From Sphaerotilus uruguayifluvii (GTDB lineage: Bacteria > Pseudomonadota > Gammaproteobacteria > Burkholderiales > Burkholderiaceae_C), in assembly GCF_013294065.1 (NCBI RefSeq), contig NZ_JABSNM010000030.1, positions 1-40,807 on the forward strand: DNA of 40,807 nucleotides, given 5' to 3'. Each line of letters opens with the position of its first letter. Positions within the stretch are counted from its first letter, which is position 1. The notes beneath the pieces were generated by a model that made no database searches, had not been told where the DNA came from, and worked only from the letters and a program-made list of their open reading frames with translations. A program made the position numbers and the translations under genes. Of the stretch, positions 15,116 through 24,460 are shown piece by piece.

Positions 15116-17391
15116 GCGCGGCGCCGATCGATCCGGCCCATGCCGCCGGCGCCGAGGGTGCTGCGGCCGCCGCCGATGTCGAGTCCGTGCTGCTGCGGGG
15201 CTGGCAGCGCCGGCCCGGGCGGATGGCGCTGGCCACGGCGACCGGCGCGGCGCTGCTCGCCGGCCTGGCGCTGCTGCTGGCCAGCCAGCCCGGCAGCCTG
15301 GTCAGCCCGTGGATGGCCGATGCCTTCGGCATGGTGGCGCTGCTGTGCACCACCGGGCCGCGCCAGCGCCTGCAGGCGCTGGCGGCGCTGCTGGCCGGGC
15401 TGGCGCTGGCCGGGCTGCTGAGCGGGCTGGGCGGCGCGACGCTGCTGTCCTGGCTGCCGGGCCACGCGGCGGCGATGCTGCTGGGCGCGCGGGTGCTGCA
15501 GGTCTCGCCCGACCGGCTGCGGCTGCTGTCGAGTCCGCGGGCGTGCGCGCGCGTCGGGCTCAGCGCGGTGCTGCTGCCGGCGCTGGTGGCCGCGAGCCTG
15601 TCGGTGCCGCTGATGCTGCTGGCCGGGCAGACGGGCGCGTCGGCGCCGCTGGCCTGGCTGAACCTGGTGCTGGGCAGCCTGATCGGCACGCTGGCGCTGC
15701 TGCCGCTGCTGCTGGCGCTGCTGCGCCTGAAGCCGGCCGAGATGGCGGCCTGGGTCGATGTCGACACCCTGGTGCTGCTGTGCGTGTCGCTGGGCGTGGC
15801 GGTGCTGGCGCTGCTGCATCTGGCCTACCCTTTCGTCTACATCGGCCTGCCGCTGCTGGTGGCGGCGGTGCGGCTGCGCTTCGTGCAGGTGTCCCTGCTG
15901 GTGCTGTGCGTCGCGCAGGCGGTCGGCGCGATGATCTCGCTGGGCCTGCTGGCCACGCCGCCGACCACCACGCACTGGCAGGACGCGCTGGTGCACCTGT
16001 CGGTGGCGATGATGCTGGTGCCCTCGCTGCTGCTGTCGGCCTCGATGGGCGCGGCGCTCGAGCGCGAGGTCGCGCTGGAGCGCGAGCGCGAGCGCTACCG
16101 GCGCCTGTACGAGCGCACGCCGGCGATGATGCATTCGATCGGTCCGGACGGCCGCATGCTCGCGGTCAGCCGGCTCTGGCTCGAGCGGCTCGGCTACGAC
16201 GAGCGCGACGTCGTCGGCCGGCCGTCGACCGACTTCCTCGACGCCGAGTCGCGCCGGCGCGCGATCGAGCAGGTCATTCCGGCCTTCCTGCGCAGCGGCG
16301 AATGCCGCGATGTCGAGTACCGCATGGTCGCCCGCGACGGCGGCCATCTGGACGTGCTGCTGTCGGCGATCAGCGAGCATGACGAGCAGGGGCGCTTCAT
16401 CCGCTCGCTGGCGGTGCTGGAGGACGTGACGCGCAAGCGCCTGGCCGAGCAGCTCGCGCTGCAGCACCGTCACACCGCGGCGATGCTCGAGAGCATCGGC
16501 GACGCGGTCGTCGGCCTGGACCGGCTCGGCCGGGTCCGCAGCCTCAATCCGGCCGCGGTCGAGATGATCGGCTGGACGCTCGACGAGGTGCGCGGCCGGC
16601 CGTGGGCGGGGCTGCTGGGGCGGCAGGCGCTCGACGGCGGCTCGGCGCCGGGCGATCCGGTCGAGCGCTGCCTGCTCGACGACAGCCGGCCGGCGCCGGT
16701 GAGCTGCCGGCTGCGCTGCCGCGACGGTCGCTGGCGCGTGGTGCGCGAGACCGCGGTGCCGCTGCACGAGCCGGGCGAGCGCGGCGACGCGCAGTCGGTC
16801 GGCGTCGTGCTGACGCTGCAGGACATCACGGCCGCGCACGATCTCGAGCGCACGCTGGCGCGCCAGGCCCACCATGACGCGCTGACCGGTCTGCCCAACC
16901 GGCTGCTGCTGCAGGACCGGCTGCACAAGGCGCTGCAGCTGCGGCGGCGCCAGCACGGCCGGCTCGCGCTGCTGTTCATGGACCTGGACCATTTCAAGCA
17001 GGTCAACGACCGCCATGGCCACGACGCCGGCGACGCGCTGCTGCGGGCGGTGGCGCGGCGGGTGCAGGAGGCGGTGCGCGCCAGCGATACCGTCTGCCGC
17101 CTCGGCGGCGACGAGTTCGTCGTGCTGCTGCCGCAGATCGAGGAGTCGCCGGACGCCCGGCGGGTCGCGCAGCACATTCTCGAGGCGGTCGACCGTCCCT
17201 ACCGGATCGGCGCGCTGGAGCTGCGGGTCTCGTTCAGCATCGGCATCGCCGTCAGCCCGGAGGATGGCGATGACGAGGCCACGCTGATGCGTCGCGCCGA
17301 CACCGCGATGTACCGGGTCAAGCACGAAGGTCGCCACGGCCTGGGTTTCCACCAGCAGGGCGACACCGATCTGGGGAACGCCACGGTGTAG
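15112..17391 (+). CDS. Membrane diguanylate cyclase with MASE1-like, two PAS and GGDEF domains
   Basis: 759 residues. About residues 40-315 are a polytopic membrane region, eight or so segments, resembling the MASE1 sensory domain. Two PAS folds follow (about 330-445, starting RLYERTPAMMHSI, and 455-578). The GGDEF domain (585-745) is intact: HHDALTGLPNR, FMDLDHFKQVND, and the catalytic loop GGDEF at 665-669. An I-site RASD (656-659) lies exactly five residues before it, so product inhibition is expected. There is no EAL domain, so it should make c-di-GMP. It overlaps the preceding binding protein by 4 bases, pointing to a shared signal. In the membrane it could read periplasmic ligand occupancy, redox state or oxygen. 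Confidence 0.93.
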   Translation: MSAAPIDPAHAAGAEGAAAAADVESVLLRGWQRRPGRMALATATGAALLAGLALLLASQPGSLVSPWMADAFGMVALLCTTGPRQRLQALAALLAGLALAGLLSGLGGATLLSWLPGHAAAMLLGARVLQVSPDRLRLLSSPRACARVGLSAVLLPALVAASLSVPLMLLAGQTGASAPLAWLNLVLGSLIGTLALLPLLLALLRLKPAEMAAWVDVDTLVLLCVSLGVAVLALLHLAYPFVYIGLPLLVAAVRLRFVQVSLLVLCVAQAVGAMISLGLLATPPTTTHWQDALVHLSVAMMLVPSLLLSASMGAALEREVALERERERYRRLYERTPAMMHSIGPDGRMLAVSRLWLERLGYDERDVVGRPSTDFLDAESRRRAIEQVIPAFLRSGECRDVEYRMVARDGGHLDVLLSAISEHDEQGRFIRSLAVLEDVTRKRLAEQLALQHRHTAAMLESIGDAVVGLDRLGRVRSLNPAAVEMIGWTLDEVRGRPWAGLLGRQALDGGSAPGDPVERCLLDDSRPAPVSCRLRCRDGRWRVVRETAVPLHEPGERGDAQSVGVVLTLQDITAAHDLERTLARQAHHDALTGLPNRLLLQDRLHKALQLRRRQHGRLALLFMDLDHFKQVNDRHGHDAGDALLRAVARRVQEAVRASDTVCRLGGDEFVVLLPQIEESPDARRVAQHILEAVDRPYRIGALELRVSFSIGIAVSPEDGDDEATLMRRADTAMYRVKHEGRHGLGFHQQGDTDLGNATV

Positions 17392-17413
17392 GCTTGCGTC
17401 CCGGAGGAACGGG

Positions 17414-18916
17414 GTGGATCGGCGCGTGGCGGATGGCGAGACGGTGAGGGCGGGGCTTCGGGCGACGCGGGGCAGGGGGCCGGACCGGCGGGTCTGGCTG
17501 CGGGCGCTGGGCGCGCTGGCGCTGGCGGCGCCCGGCGCGGTGCGTGCCGATGCCCGGGGCGAGCCGGCGCCGGCCGCGGGCGGATGGCCGGCGCTGCCGC
17601 GGCTGCAGCCGCGGCAGCGCGTGCTGGCCAACGGGCTGCGGGTGGTCGCGCTGCCCGACGAGCGCCGCGTCGGCCGGGCCGGGGCCGGCGTCGTCGCGGT
17701 GCAGATCTGGTACCGGGTGGGCGGCAAGGACGATCCGCCGGGCCGCTCGGGCTTCGCGCACCTGTTCGAGCACATGATGTTCCGGCGCACCCGGCGCCTG
17801 CCCGACGAGGCCTTCGACCGGCTCACCGAAGACGTCGGCGGGCGCAACAACGCCTTCACCGCCGAGGACACGACCGCCTACCTCAGCCTGGTGCCCTCGG
17901 GCCACCTGGAGCGCATCCTGTGGGCCGAGGCCGAGCGCATGGCCTGGCTGCAGGTCGACGAGAGCAGCCTGCGCAGCGAGCGTGCGGTGGTGCAGGCGGA
18001 GTTCCGCCAGCGCGTGCTGGACGATCCGTACGGGCCGCTCTTCCACGGCCTGGCGCCGGCCTTCTGGCAGGCCCATCCCTACCGTCGCCCGGTCATCGGC
18101 CGCATCGAGGACCTGGACGCGGCGACGCTGGCCGACGTGCAGCGCTTTCACGATGCCTACTACCGGCCGGACAACGCCACGCTGGTGGTGGCCGGCGACT
18201 TCGATCCGGCGCAGCTCGAGCGCTGGGTGGACCGCCACTTCGGGCCGCTGCAGGCGCCGCGGGGGCCGGTGCCGCGCATGCCGGTCGTCGAGCCGCCGCG
18301 CGAGGCCGATGCGCGCACGGTGCTGGCGGCTGCGCAGGTGCCGGCGCCGGCGGTGGCGCTGATGTGGCGCGGCCCGGCCGCCTCGCATCCGGATGCGGTG
18401 GTCTGGCGCGTGGTCGCGGCGCTGCTGGGCGACGGCGACTCCTCGCGCATGGTCGCCGCGCTGGTCGAGCGCGAGCGCCTGGCGCAGGGCGCCGGCTTCG
18501 GCGTCGACCTGTTCGCCGAGGCCGGCATGCTCAGCGCCTGGGCGATCGCCGCCGGCCCGTCGGTGGTCGGCCTCGATCCGCGCGCCGATCCGCGCCTGCC
18601 GCGGCTGGAGGAGGCGCTGCTGCGCGAGCTGCACCAGCTCGCGCATGGCCGCCTGGCGCCGGCCGAGCTCGACAAGGTCCGCACCCGGCTGCTGACCGAG
18701 GCGCTGGTGTCGCGCCAGAGCGCCGAGGGCCGGGCGCTGGCCGCCGGCTGGGCCGAGATGCTGCAGGGCGACGCGGCCGCGGCCGACGCCGACCTGCAGC
18801 GGCTCGCCGCGGTGCAGGCCGAGGACGTGCGCCGCGTGCTGCGCAGCCAGCTGCTCGGCGCGCCGCGGGTGACGCTGCAGTACGTGCAGCAGCCCCCGAC
18901 CGGGGGACGGCGATGA
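17414..18916 (+). CDS. Zinc peptidase of family M16 (catalytic partner)
   Basis: 500 residues. A hydrophobic segment near residues 29-46 suggests export to the periplasm. The inverted zinc motif is complete: HLFEH (His116, Glu119, His120) in GFAHLFEHMMF, with the third ligand Glu196 in RAVVQAEFRQ. NNAFTAEDTTAY follows as in pitrilysin-like enzymes. The second half carries the C-terminal M16 domain. M16 enzymes of this size usually pair with a second, metal-free subunit, and the next gene fits that. The GTG start follows GGAGG. The substrate is unknown; small peptides are usual for the family. Confidence 0.93.
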   Translation: MDRRVADGETVRAGLRATRGRGPDRRVWLRALGALALAAPGAVRADARGEPAPAAGGWPALPRLQPRQRVLANGLRVVALPDERRVGRAGAGVVAVQIWYRVGGKDDPPGRSGFAHLFEHMMFRRTRRLPDEAFDRLTEDVGGRNNAFTAEDTTAYLSLVPSGHLERILWAEAERMAWLQVDESSLRSERAVVQAEFRQRVLDDPYGPLFHGLAPAFWQAHPYRRPVIGRIEDLDAATLADVQRFHDAYYRPDNATLVVAGDFDPAQLERWVDRHFGPLQAPRGPVPRMPVVEPPREADARTVLAAAQVPAPAVALMWRGPAASHPDAVVWRVVAALLGDGDSSRMVAALVERERLAQGAGFGVDLFAEAGMLSAWAIAAGPSVVGLDPRADPRLPRLEEALLRELHQLAHGRLAPAELDKVRTRLLTEALVSRQSAEGRALAAGWAEMLQGDAAAADADLQRLAAVQAEDVRRVLRSQLLGAPRVTLQYVQQPPTGGRR

Positions 18917-20451
18917 TGCGCCGGCGCGATCTGATGCGCTCGGTGATGCAGGGCGGTCTGGGCTTCGGCCTGGCCGGCGCGGCGCTGTCGGGCTGCGCCG
19001 GGCCGGCGCTGTCCTCGGCCTCGGGCGTGCCGCGGGCCGGGCCGCCGCGCGGCAGCAGCCTGGCGGTGCCGGGTCTGCCCGAGCCCGGGCCGATGGCGCC
19101 GGTGCATGTGCCCGACGTGGTGCGGCTGCGCCTGGGCGGCGGCGCGCCGGAGCTGATCGTCGCGACGCAGGACGAGCTGCCGCTGGTCAGCGTGTCGATG
19201 CGGGTGCGCTGCGGCAGCGCGGCCGATCCTCCCGGGCGCGCGGGCTGCGCGATGCTGCTGTCGCAGATGCTGGCGCGCGGCGCGATGCGCCAGGGCCAGC
19301 CGGTCGACGGCGCCACGCTGGCGCGCCAGGCCGAGGCGCTGGGCGGCTCGATCGCCACCGGCGTGCACGACAGCGGCATCTGGGTGGACATGACGGTGAT
19401 GACGCCGCGCCTGCCCGAGGCGCTGGCGCTGCTGGTCGATCTGGTGCGCCGGCCGCTGCTGGGCGCGCAGGAGCTGCAGCAGGTGCGCGCGCAGGCGATC
19501 GACGGGCTGGGGCTGCGGCTGCAGGACCCGGCGCTGCTGGCCACGCTGGTGGCGCGCCGCTCGGCCTGGGGGCGCAGCCTGCACGGGCTGGTGACGACGC
19601 CCGAGAGCCTGCAGGCGGTGCGCCGCGAGGATCTGGCGGCGATGCACCGGCGCTGGTTCCGCCCGGACCGGCTCGCCATCGTGCTGGCCGGCGACATCGA
19701 TCCGGCGCGGGCCCGTGCGCTGATGCGCCCGCTGCTGGAGGGCTGGCGAGCCGGCGAGCCGGCCACCTACGAGATGCCCAGCGCGGCGCCGCAGCCGGTG
19801 CTGCCCGCGACGCTGCTGATCGACCTGCCGTGGGCGGCGCAGAGCAGCGTCGTCGTCAGCGCGCCCTTCGTCGCGCTGGACGCGCCGGACCGCCGGGTCG
19901 CGCAGATGGCCGCGGCGGTGGTGGGCGGCGGCTATTCGGCCCGGCTGAACCAGGCGGTGCGGGTGCGCCGCGGCCTGTCCTACGGCGCCGACGGCCGCAT
20001 CGAGCAGCAGCGCGCCGGCGGCCTGTTCTTCGCCGAGACGCGCGTCGAGCACCGCCATGCCGCCGAGGCGGTGCTGCTGATGCGCGAGCAGATGCTCTCG
20101 CCCGGACGCGAGCCGCCCGACGAGGCCGAGCTGCAGGCGCGGCGCGCGGCGCTGGTGGGCAGCTTCGCGCGCCGGCTCGACACCACCGAGGGGCTGGCCA
20201 CGCAGCTCGGCGAGCTCTGGGCCCAGGGCGTGGCGCTCGACGAGCCGGCGCGCTTCGCCGGCGAACTCGCCGGCGTCGACGGCCTGCAGGTGCTGGAGTT
20301 CGTGCGCCGGCGCTGGCCGGCCGCGGCGCTGCGCACCGTCGTCGTCGGCCGGCTCGAGGGCGCGGGCGAGTCGCTGCAGGGGCTGGATGCGCAGTCCCTG
20401 CGCCTGGACGCGACGACGCTGGCGCTCGACAGTCCGATGCTGCGCCGCTGA
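18913..20451 (+). CDS. M16-like lipoprotein lacking the zinc site (non-catalytic partner)
   Basis: 512 residues. The N-terminus combines a twin-arginine-like RRRDLM with a hydrophobic stretch and a lipobox LSGC (Cys28), so it is probably a lipoprotein exported by Tat or Sec. Where M16 enzymes have HxxEH, this protein reads GRAGCAMLLSQMLARG, so it cannot bind zinc. The C-terminal Arg/Tyr pair that supports catalysis in active M16 dimers is kept in RVRRGLSYGADG. It overlaps the upstream catalytic gene by 4 bases (ATGA), and both subunits are probably translated in equal amounts. It most likely completes the chamber of a heterodimeric periplasmic peptidase. Confidence 0.9.
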   Translation: MMRRRDLMRSVMQGGLGFGLAGAALSGCAGPALSSASGVPRAGPPRGSSLAVPGLPEPGPMAPVHVPDVVRLRLGGGAPELIVATQDELPLVSVSMRVRCGSAADPPGRAGCAMLLSQMLARGAMRQGQPVDGATLARQAEALGGSIATGVHDSGIWVDMTVMTPRLPEALALLVDLVRRPLLGAQELQQVRAQAIDGLGLRLQDPALLATLVARRSAWGRSLHGLVTTPESLQAVRREDLAAMHRRWFRPDRLAIVLAGDIDPARARALMRPLLEGWRAGEPATYEMPSAAPQPVLPATLLIDLPWAAQSSVVVSAPFVALDAPDRRVAQMAAAVVGGGYSARLNQAVRVRRGLSYGADGRIEQQRAGGLFFAETRVEHRHAAEAVLLMREQMLSPGREPPDEAELQARRAALVGSFARRLDTTEGLATQLGELWAQGVALDEPARFAGELAGVDGLQVLEFVRRRWPAAALRTVVVGRLEGAGESLQGLDAQSLRLDATTLALDSPMLRR

Positions 20452-20601
20452 GACACATTGCCCGCGCCGCCGCGTCCCTCGGCGCCGGGGCGGGCCGCGT
20501 GTCACCGGGCGGTGCGGGTTTGCCCCGACAATGGCGATCCCTGTGCCGCGTGCCCGTACCGCGGCCGACGTCCAGCACCACCTTCTTCCCTTCTGTCGTC
20601 C

Positions 20602-21780
20602 ATGCGCATCGCCCTCGTCACGCCCATGCTGCCCGTCCCGCACGACCAGACGCGGGGCCGCTACATCCACGAGACCGCCCGCTCGCTCGGCCGGCTCGCC
20701 ACCGTCAAGACCTTCCTGCAGACGATGCAGTATCCGAAGGTGCCGGGCCTGCGCCCGCGCAGCTTCATCTACGGTTCGATCGGCCCCGACTACCGGCTCG
20801 ACGGCTGCGATGTCGAGACCTTCGACTACATGGGCCTGCCGGTCGTCAGCCGCGGCTGGAACGGCCACATCGCCAGCTGGTCGCTGACGCCCAGGGTGCG
20901 GCGCTTCAAGCCCGATCTGGTGCTGGCCTACTGGGTCTATCCGGACGGCTTCGCCGCGCTGCGCACCGCGCGTGCGCTGGGCGTGCCCTGCGTGGTGGGC
21001 GCGCTGGGCTCGGACATCCATGTGCGCTCGGGCGTCAACGAGAAGATGACGCGGCGCACCATCGACGGCGTCGACGCGCTGCTGACCGTCTCGGAGGCGA
21101 TGCGCCAGTACTCGATCCGCGAGTTCGGCGCGCCCGCCGACAAGGTCCACACCATCATCAACGGCTTCAACACCGCCGTCTTCAAGCCGCTCGACCAGGC
21201 CGCGCTGCGCGCGAAGTGGGGCGTCAGGCCGGACGAGAAGATGATCGTGTACGTCGGCCGCTTCGTCGAGGCCAAGGGCATGCGCGAGCTGATCACCGCC
21301 TTCCAGACGCTGGCCAAGGACGATCCGAAGGTCACGCTGGCGCTGGTGGGCGACGGCGTGATGAAGGCCGAGCTGATGGAGCTGGTGCGCTCGACCGGCC
21401 TGACCGAGCGGGTGCACCTGCCCGGCGGCCAGGCACCGGAGCAGGTCGCCGAATGGATCAACGCCGCCGACGTGCTGACGCTGCCAAGCTGGTCGGAGGG
21501 CTATCCGAACGTGGTGGTCGAGGGCGTGGCCTGCGGCCGCCCGGTGGTGGCCACCGATGTCGGCGGCACCCGCGAGATCCTGCACGAGCGCAACGGCATC
21601 CTGATCCCGCCGCGCGACGCCGGCGCGCTGACGAAGGCGCTGCGCGACGCGCTCGACCGCGACTGGGACCACGCCGGCATCGCCGCGGCGATGAGCCGCA
21701 CCTGGGACGACGTGGCGGTCGAGACGCTGAAGGTCTGCGAGCAGGTGGTCGCCGGCCGCACCGGCCGGCGCGCGGCCTGA
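20602..21780 (+). CDS. Glycosyltransferase, GT4 type
   Basis: 392 residues with the GT-B fold. RIALVTPMLPVPHDQTRGRY is the N-terminal Rossmann start. The second domain has IVYVGRFVEAKGMRELITAF, VGDGVMKAEL, LPGGQAPEQVAEWINAADV and the nucleotide-sugar motif SEGYPNVVVEGVACGRPVVATDVGG, with the retaining Glu-x7-Glu pattern. No other sugar genes are adjacent, so the acceptor (exopolysaccharide, glycolipid or LPS) cannot be named. It follows the M16 pair by 150 bp and converges on the lipocalin gene. No ribosome-binding site of note precedes the ATG. Confidence 0.93.
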   Translation: MRIALVTPMLPVPHDQTRGRYIHETARSLGRLATVKTFLQTMQYPKVPGLRPRSFIYGSIGPDYRLDGCDVETFDYMGLPVVSRGWNGHIASWSLTPRVRRFKPDLVLAYWVYPDGFAALRTARALGVPCVVGALGSDIHVRSGVNEKMTRRTIDGVDALLTVSEAMRQYSIREFGAPADKVHTIINGFNTAVFKPLDQAALRAKWGVRPDEKMIVYVGRFVEAKGMRELITAFQTLAKDDPKVTLALVGDGVMKAELMELVRSTGLTERVHLPGGQAPEQVAEWINAADVLTLPSWSEGYPNVVVEGVACGRPVVATDVGGTREILHERNGILIPPRDAGALTKALRDALDRDWDHAGIAAAMSRTWDDVAVETLKVCEQVVAGRTGRRAA

Positions 21781-21785
21781 GCCGG

Positions 21786-21801
21786 CCGGCCGCGCGGCCG
21801 G
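21786..21801. terminator. GC palindrome between convergent genes
   Basis: CCGGCCGCGCGGCCGG is a perfect 16-bp palindrome in the 37-bp gap between the ends of the glycosyltransferase and lipocalin genes. It can form a hairpin on both transcripts but has no T-run, so it is at most a weak, factor-dependent stop. Confidence 0.4.
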
Positions 21802-21817
21802 TCGCTCAATCGCTCCG

Positions 21818-22369
21818 TCAATCCAGCGGCTGCGTCTGCGGCGTGGTCTTGAAGGCGCTTCGGGCATAGCCCAGCGCCTCGGCACGCGCCAGCGCGGCGT
21901 CGAGCTCCGAGGGCGGCAGCTGTGGCGTGCGCGACAGCACCCAGCCGAACTGGCGCTTCGGCTCGCCCACCAGCACCCAGCGCTGGTCCGGCCCGAAGGC
22001 CAGGATCCAGTAGTCGCCGTAGAAGGGCCGGAAGAAGCTCACCCGCAGCTTGGCGTTGCCGCTGCCCGGCACCACCTTGGCGATGCCGGTGATGTCCTCG
22101 ACCGCGCCGTCGGCGGTGCGGCAGCGGTTGCGCACCTCGATGTCGTCGCCGACCGGGCGATAGCGTGCCTGGGTGTCGGCGACGCACTGCTTCTGGAAGC
22201 GGTTCGGCAGCGAGGCGACCTCGTACCAGGCGCCGGCGTAGCGCGCCAGGTCGACCGAGGCCACGGTCGGCAGCGGCGCGGCCGGCGTGCCCGGGCCCGA
22301 GGCGCAGCCGGCCAGCGCCAGCAGCGCCGCGCCCGCCGCCAGCGCCATCGTCAGACGGGCCGCCTTCAT
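21818..22369 (-). CDS. blc: Bacterial lipocalin (Blc-type outer-membrane lipoprotein)
   Basis: 183 residues. The signal peptide ends at lipobox LAGC (Cys22). The lipocalin start motif is YAGAWYEVASLPNRFQKQC, then IAKVVPGSGNAKLRVSFF and GDYWILAFGPDQRWVLVGEP, with the closing ...GWVLSRTPQL block. Blc proteins bind lysophospholipids or fatty acids in the envelope. Its ATG overlaps the stop of prlC by 4 bases (ATGA), so translation is coupled, an unusual pairing for a cytoplasmic peptidase and an envelope lipoprotein. Confidence 0.95.
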   Translation of the reverse strand: MKAARLTMALAAGAALLALAGCASGPGTPAAPLPTVASVDLARYAGAWYEVASLPNRFQKQCVADTQARYRPVGDDIEVRNRCRTADGAVEDITGIAKVVPGSGNAKLRVSFFRPFYGDYWILAFGPDQRWVLVGEPKRQFGWVLSRTPQLPPSELDAALARAEALGYARSAFKTTPQTQPLD

Positions 22370-24399
22370 GCCATGCCCTGGTGACGCAGCAGCGCGTCGA
22401 TCTTCGGCTCGCGGCCGCGGAAGGCCCGGAAGTTGTCGATCGCGTCGCGCGCGCCGCCCGCCTCCAGGATCTCGCGGCGGTAGCGCCGGCCGGTCTCGGG
22501 GTTGAGCACGCCTTCTTCCTCGAAGGCGCTCCAGGCGTCGGCGCTGAGCAGCTCGGCCCACTTGTAGCTGTAGTAGCCCGCCGCGTAGCCGCCGGCGAAG
22601 ATGTGCGAGAAGGTGTGCTGGAAGCGGTTGAAGGCCGGCGGCTTCATCACCGCCACCTCGTCGCGTACCTCGTCGACGACCTGCTGGATGCGCGCGTCGC
22701 TGCCCGGCTCGGCGTGCAGGCGCATGTCGAGCAGCGCGAACTCCACCTGGCGCAGCGTCATCAGGCCGCTCTGGAAGTTTTTCGCGGCGATCATCTTGTC
22801 GAAGAGGGCGCGCGGCAGCGGCTCGCCCGAGTCGACATGGGCGGTCATGTGCTTGAGCACCTCCCATTCCCAGCAGAAGTTCTCCATGAACTGGCTCGGC
22901 AGCTCGACCGCGTCCCACTCGACGCCGGAGATGCCCGACACGCCCAGGTCCGCCACCTGCGTCAGCATGTGGTGCAGGCCGTGGCCGAACTCGTGGAACA
23001 GGGTCTGCACCTCGTCGTGCGTCAGCAGCGCGGGCTTCGTCCCCACCGGCGCCGAGAAGTTGCACACCAGATGCGCCACCGGCGTCTGCAGCGTGCCGGT
23101 GTCCGGGCGCAGCCAGCGGCCCTTCACGTCGTCCATCCAGGCGCCGGGACGCTTGCCCGGGCGTGCGTAGGGGTCGAGATAGAACTGGCCGACCAGTTCG
23201 CCGCCGCGCTCGATGCGGTAGAAGCGCACCGACTCGTGCCAGACCGGCGCGCTGTCCGGGCGGATCGCCACCTCGAACAGCGTCTCGATGATGCGGAACA
23301 GCCCTGCGAGCACCTTCGGCTCGGTGAAATACTGCTTCACCTCCTGGTCGCTGAAGGCGTAGCGCGCCTCCTTGAGCTTCTCGCTGGCGAAGGACACGTC
23401 CCAGGACTTCAGCTCGCTCAGGCCCAGCTCCTTGGCGGCGAACTCGCGCAGCTCGGCCAGATCCTTCTCGGCGTAGGGCCGGGCGCGGCGGGCCAGGTCG
23501 CGCAGGAAGTCCATGACCTGCTGCGGGCTCTCGGCCATCTTGGCGACCAGCGAGACGTCGGCGTAGGTGGCGTAGCCCAGCAGCGCGGCCTCCTCCTGCT
23601 TCAGGCGCAGGATCTCGGCCATCACCGCGGTGTTGTCGCGCTCGGGCGGCCCGGCCTCGCAGGCGCGGGTGACGTAGGCCGTGTACAGGCGCTCGCGCAG
23701 CGCACGGTTCTCGGCGTACTGCATCACCGGCAGGTAGACCGGCATGTGCAGCGTGAGCTTGTGGCCGTCCTGGCCCGCAGCCTCGGCCGCGGCGCGGGTG
23801 GCGGCCTGCACGTCCGCCGGCACGCCGGCGAGCTCCTCCGTCGTGACGAGGCAGGAGAAACTGTCGGTGGCGTCGAGCACATGCTCGGAGAAGGCCTGGC
23901 TCAGCTCGGCCAGCCGCTCCTGGATCTGCGCGAAGCGCACCTTGGCCTCGCCCTGCAGCTCGGCGCCCGACAGCACGAAGTCGCGCAGCCAGTGCGACAG
24001 CGCCTGCTGGCGCGGCGCGCTCAGCGTGGCCGCGGCGGGGCTGGCGGCGATGGCCTTGTACTTGGCGTAGAGCCGCTCGTCGGCGCCCTGGCGGGTATAG
24101 AACTCGGTGATGCGCGGCAGGTTCTCGTTGAAGGCGGCGCGCAGCTCCGGCGTGTCGGCCACGCCCTTGAGATGCCCGACCGCACCCCAGGCGCAGCCCA
24201 GGCGTTCGGTGGCGACGGTCAGCGTGCGCGACAGCGTGTCGTAGTCGGCCGGGGTGTCGGCGGCGACCGCGGTCTCGAGCGCGGCGTTCGCGTCGGCCAG
24301 CAGCGCATCGAGCGCCGGGCTCACATGCTCCGGGCGGATGGCGTCGAACAGCGGCAGCGGGGAGGAGGTCAGCAGCGGATTGGCGGCGGTGTCGGTCAT
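22366..24399 (-). CDS. prlC: Oligopeptidase A (M3 family zinc peptidase)
   Basis: 677 residues, the usual PrlC length. It is a cytoplasmic metallopeptidase that degrades short peptides, including cleaved signal peptides. The zinc site is HEFGH (His469, Glu470, His473) within TLFHEFGHGLHHML, followed by SGISGVEWDAVELPSQFMENF with a downstream Glu ligand. YLDPYARPGKRPGAWMD and FAGGYAAGYYSYKWAE are typical family blocks. ATG 24399 gives the natural N-terminus TDTAANPLL. ATG 24405 adds two residues and is equally possible. Residues further upstream are Pro-rich and probably untranslated. It leads into blc. Confidence 0.96.
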   Translation of the reverse strand: MTDTAANPLLTSSPLPLFDAIRPEHVSPALDALLADANAALETAVAADTPADYDTLSRTLTVATERLGCAWGAVGHLKGVADTPELRAAFNENLPRITEFYTRQGADERLYAKYKAIAASPAAATLSAPRQQALSHWLRDFVLSGAELQGEAKVRFAQIQERLAELSQAFSEHVLDATDSFSCLVTTEELAGVPADVQAATRAAAEAAGQDGHKLTLHMPVYLPVMQYAENRALRERLYTAYVTRACEAGPPERDNTAVMAEILRLKQEEAALLGYATYADVSLVAKMAESPQQVMDFLRDLARRARPYAEKDLAELREFAAKELGLSELKSWDVSFASEKLKEARYAFSDQEVKQYFTEPKVLAGLFRIIETLFEVAIRPDSAPVWHESVRFYRIERGGELVGQFYLDPYARPGKRPGAWMDDVKGRWLRPDTGTLQTPVAHLVCNFSAPVGTKPALLTHDEVQTLFHEFGHGLHHMLTQVADLGVSGISGVEWDAVELPSQFMENFCWEWEVLKHMTAHVDSGEPLPRALFDKMIAAKNFQSGLMTLRQVEFALLDMRLHAEPGSDARIQQVVDEVRDEVAVMKPPAFNRFQHTFSHIFAGGYAAGYYSYKWAELLSADAWSAFEEEGVLNPETGRRYRREILEAGGARDAIDNFRAFRGREPKIDALLRHQGMA

Positions 24400-24460
24400 C
24401 GGCATGGGCAGCAGGGCTGGAAAGCGAAGGGGACGGACAGGCGACGCGCCGGACGGCACG

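Noticed and set aside
14668-17871. A 1067-codon frame opposite the diguanylate cyclase
   Set aside because: Same reason: low-complexity composition and it spans several well-supported plus-strand genes.
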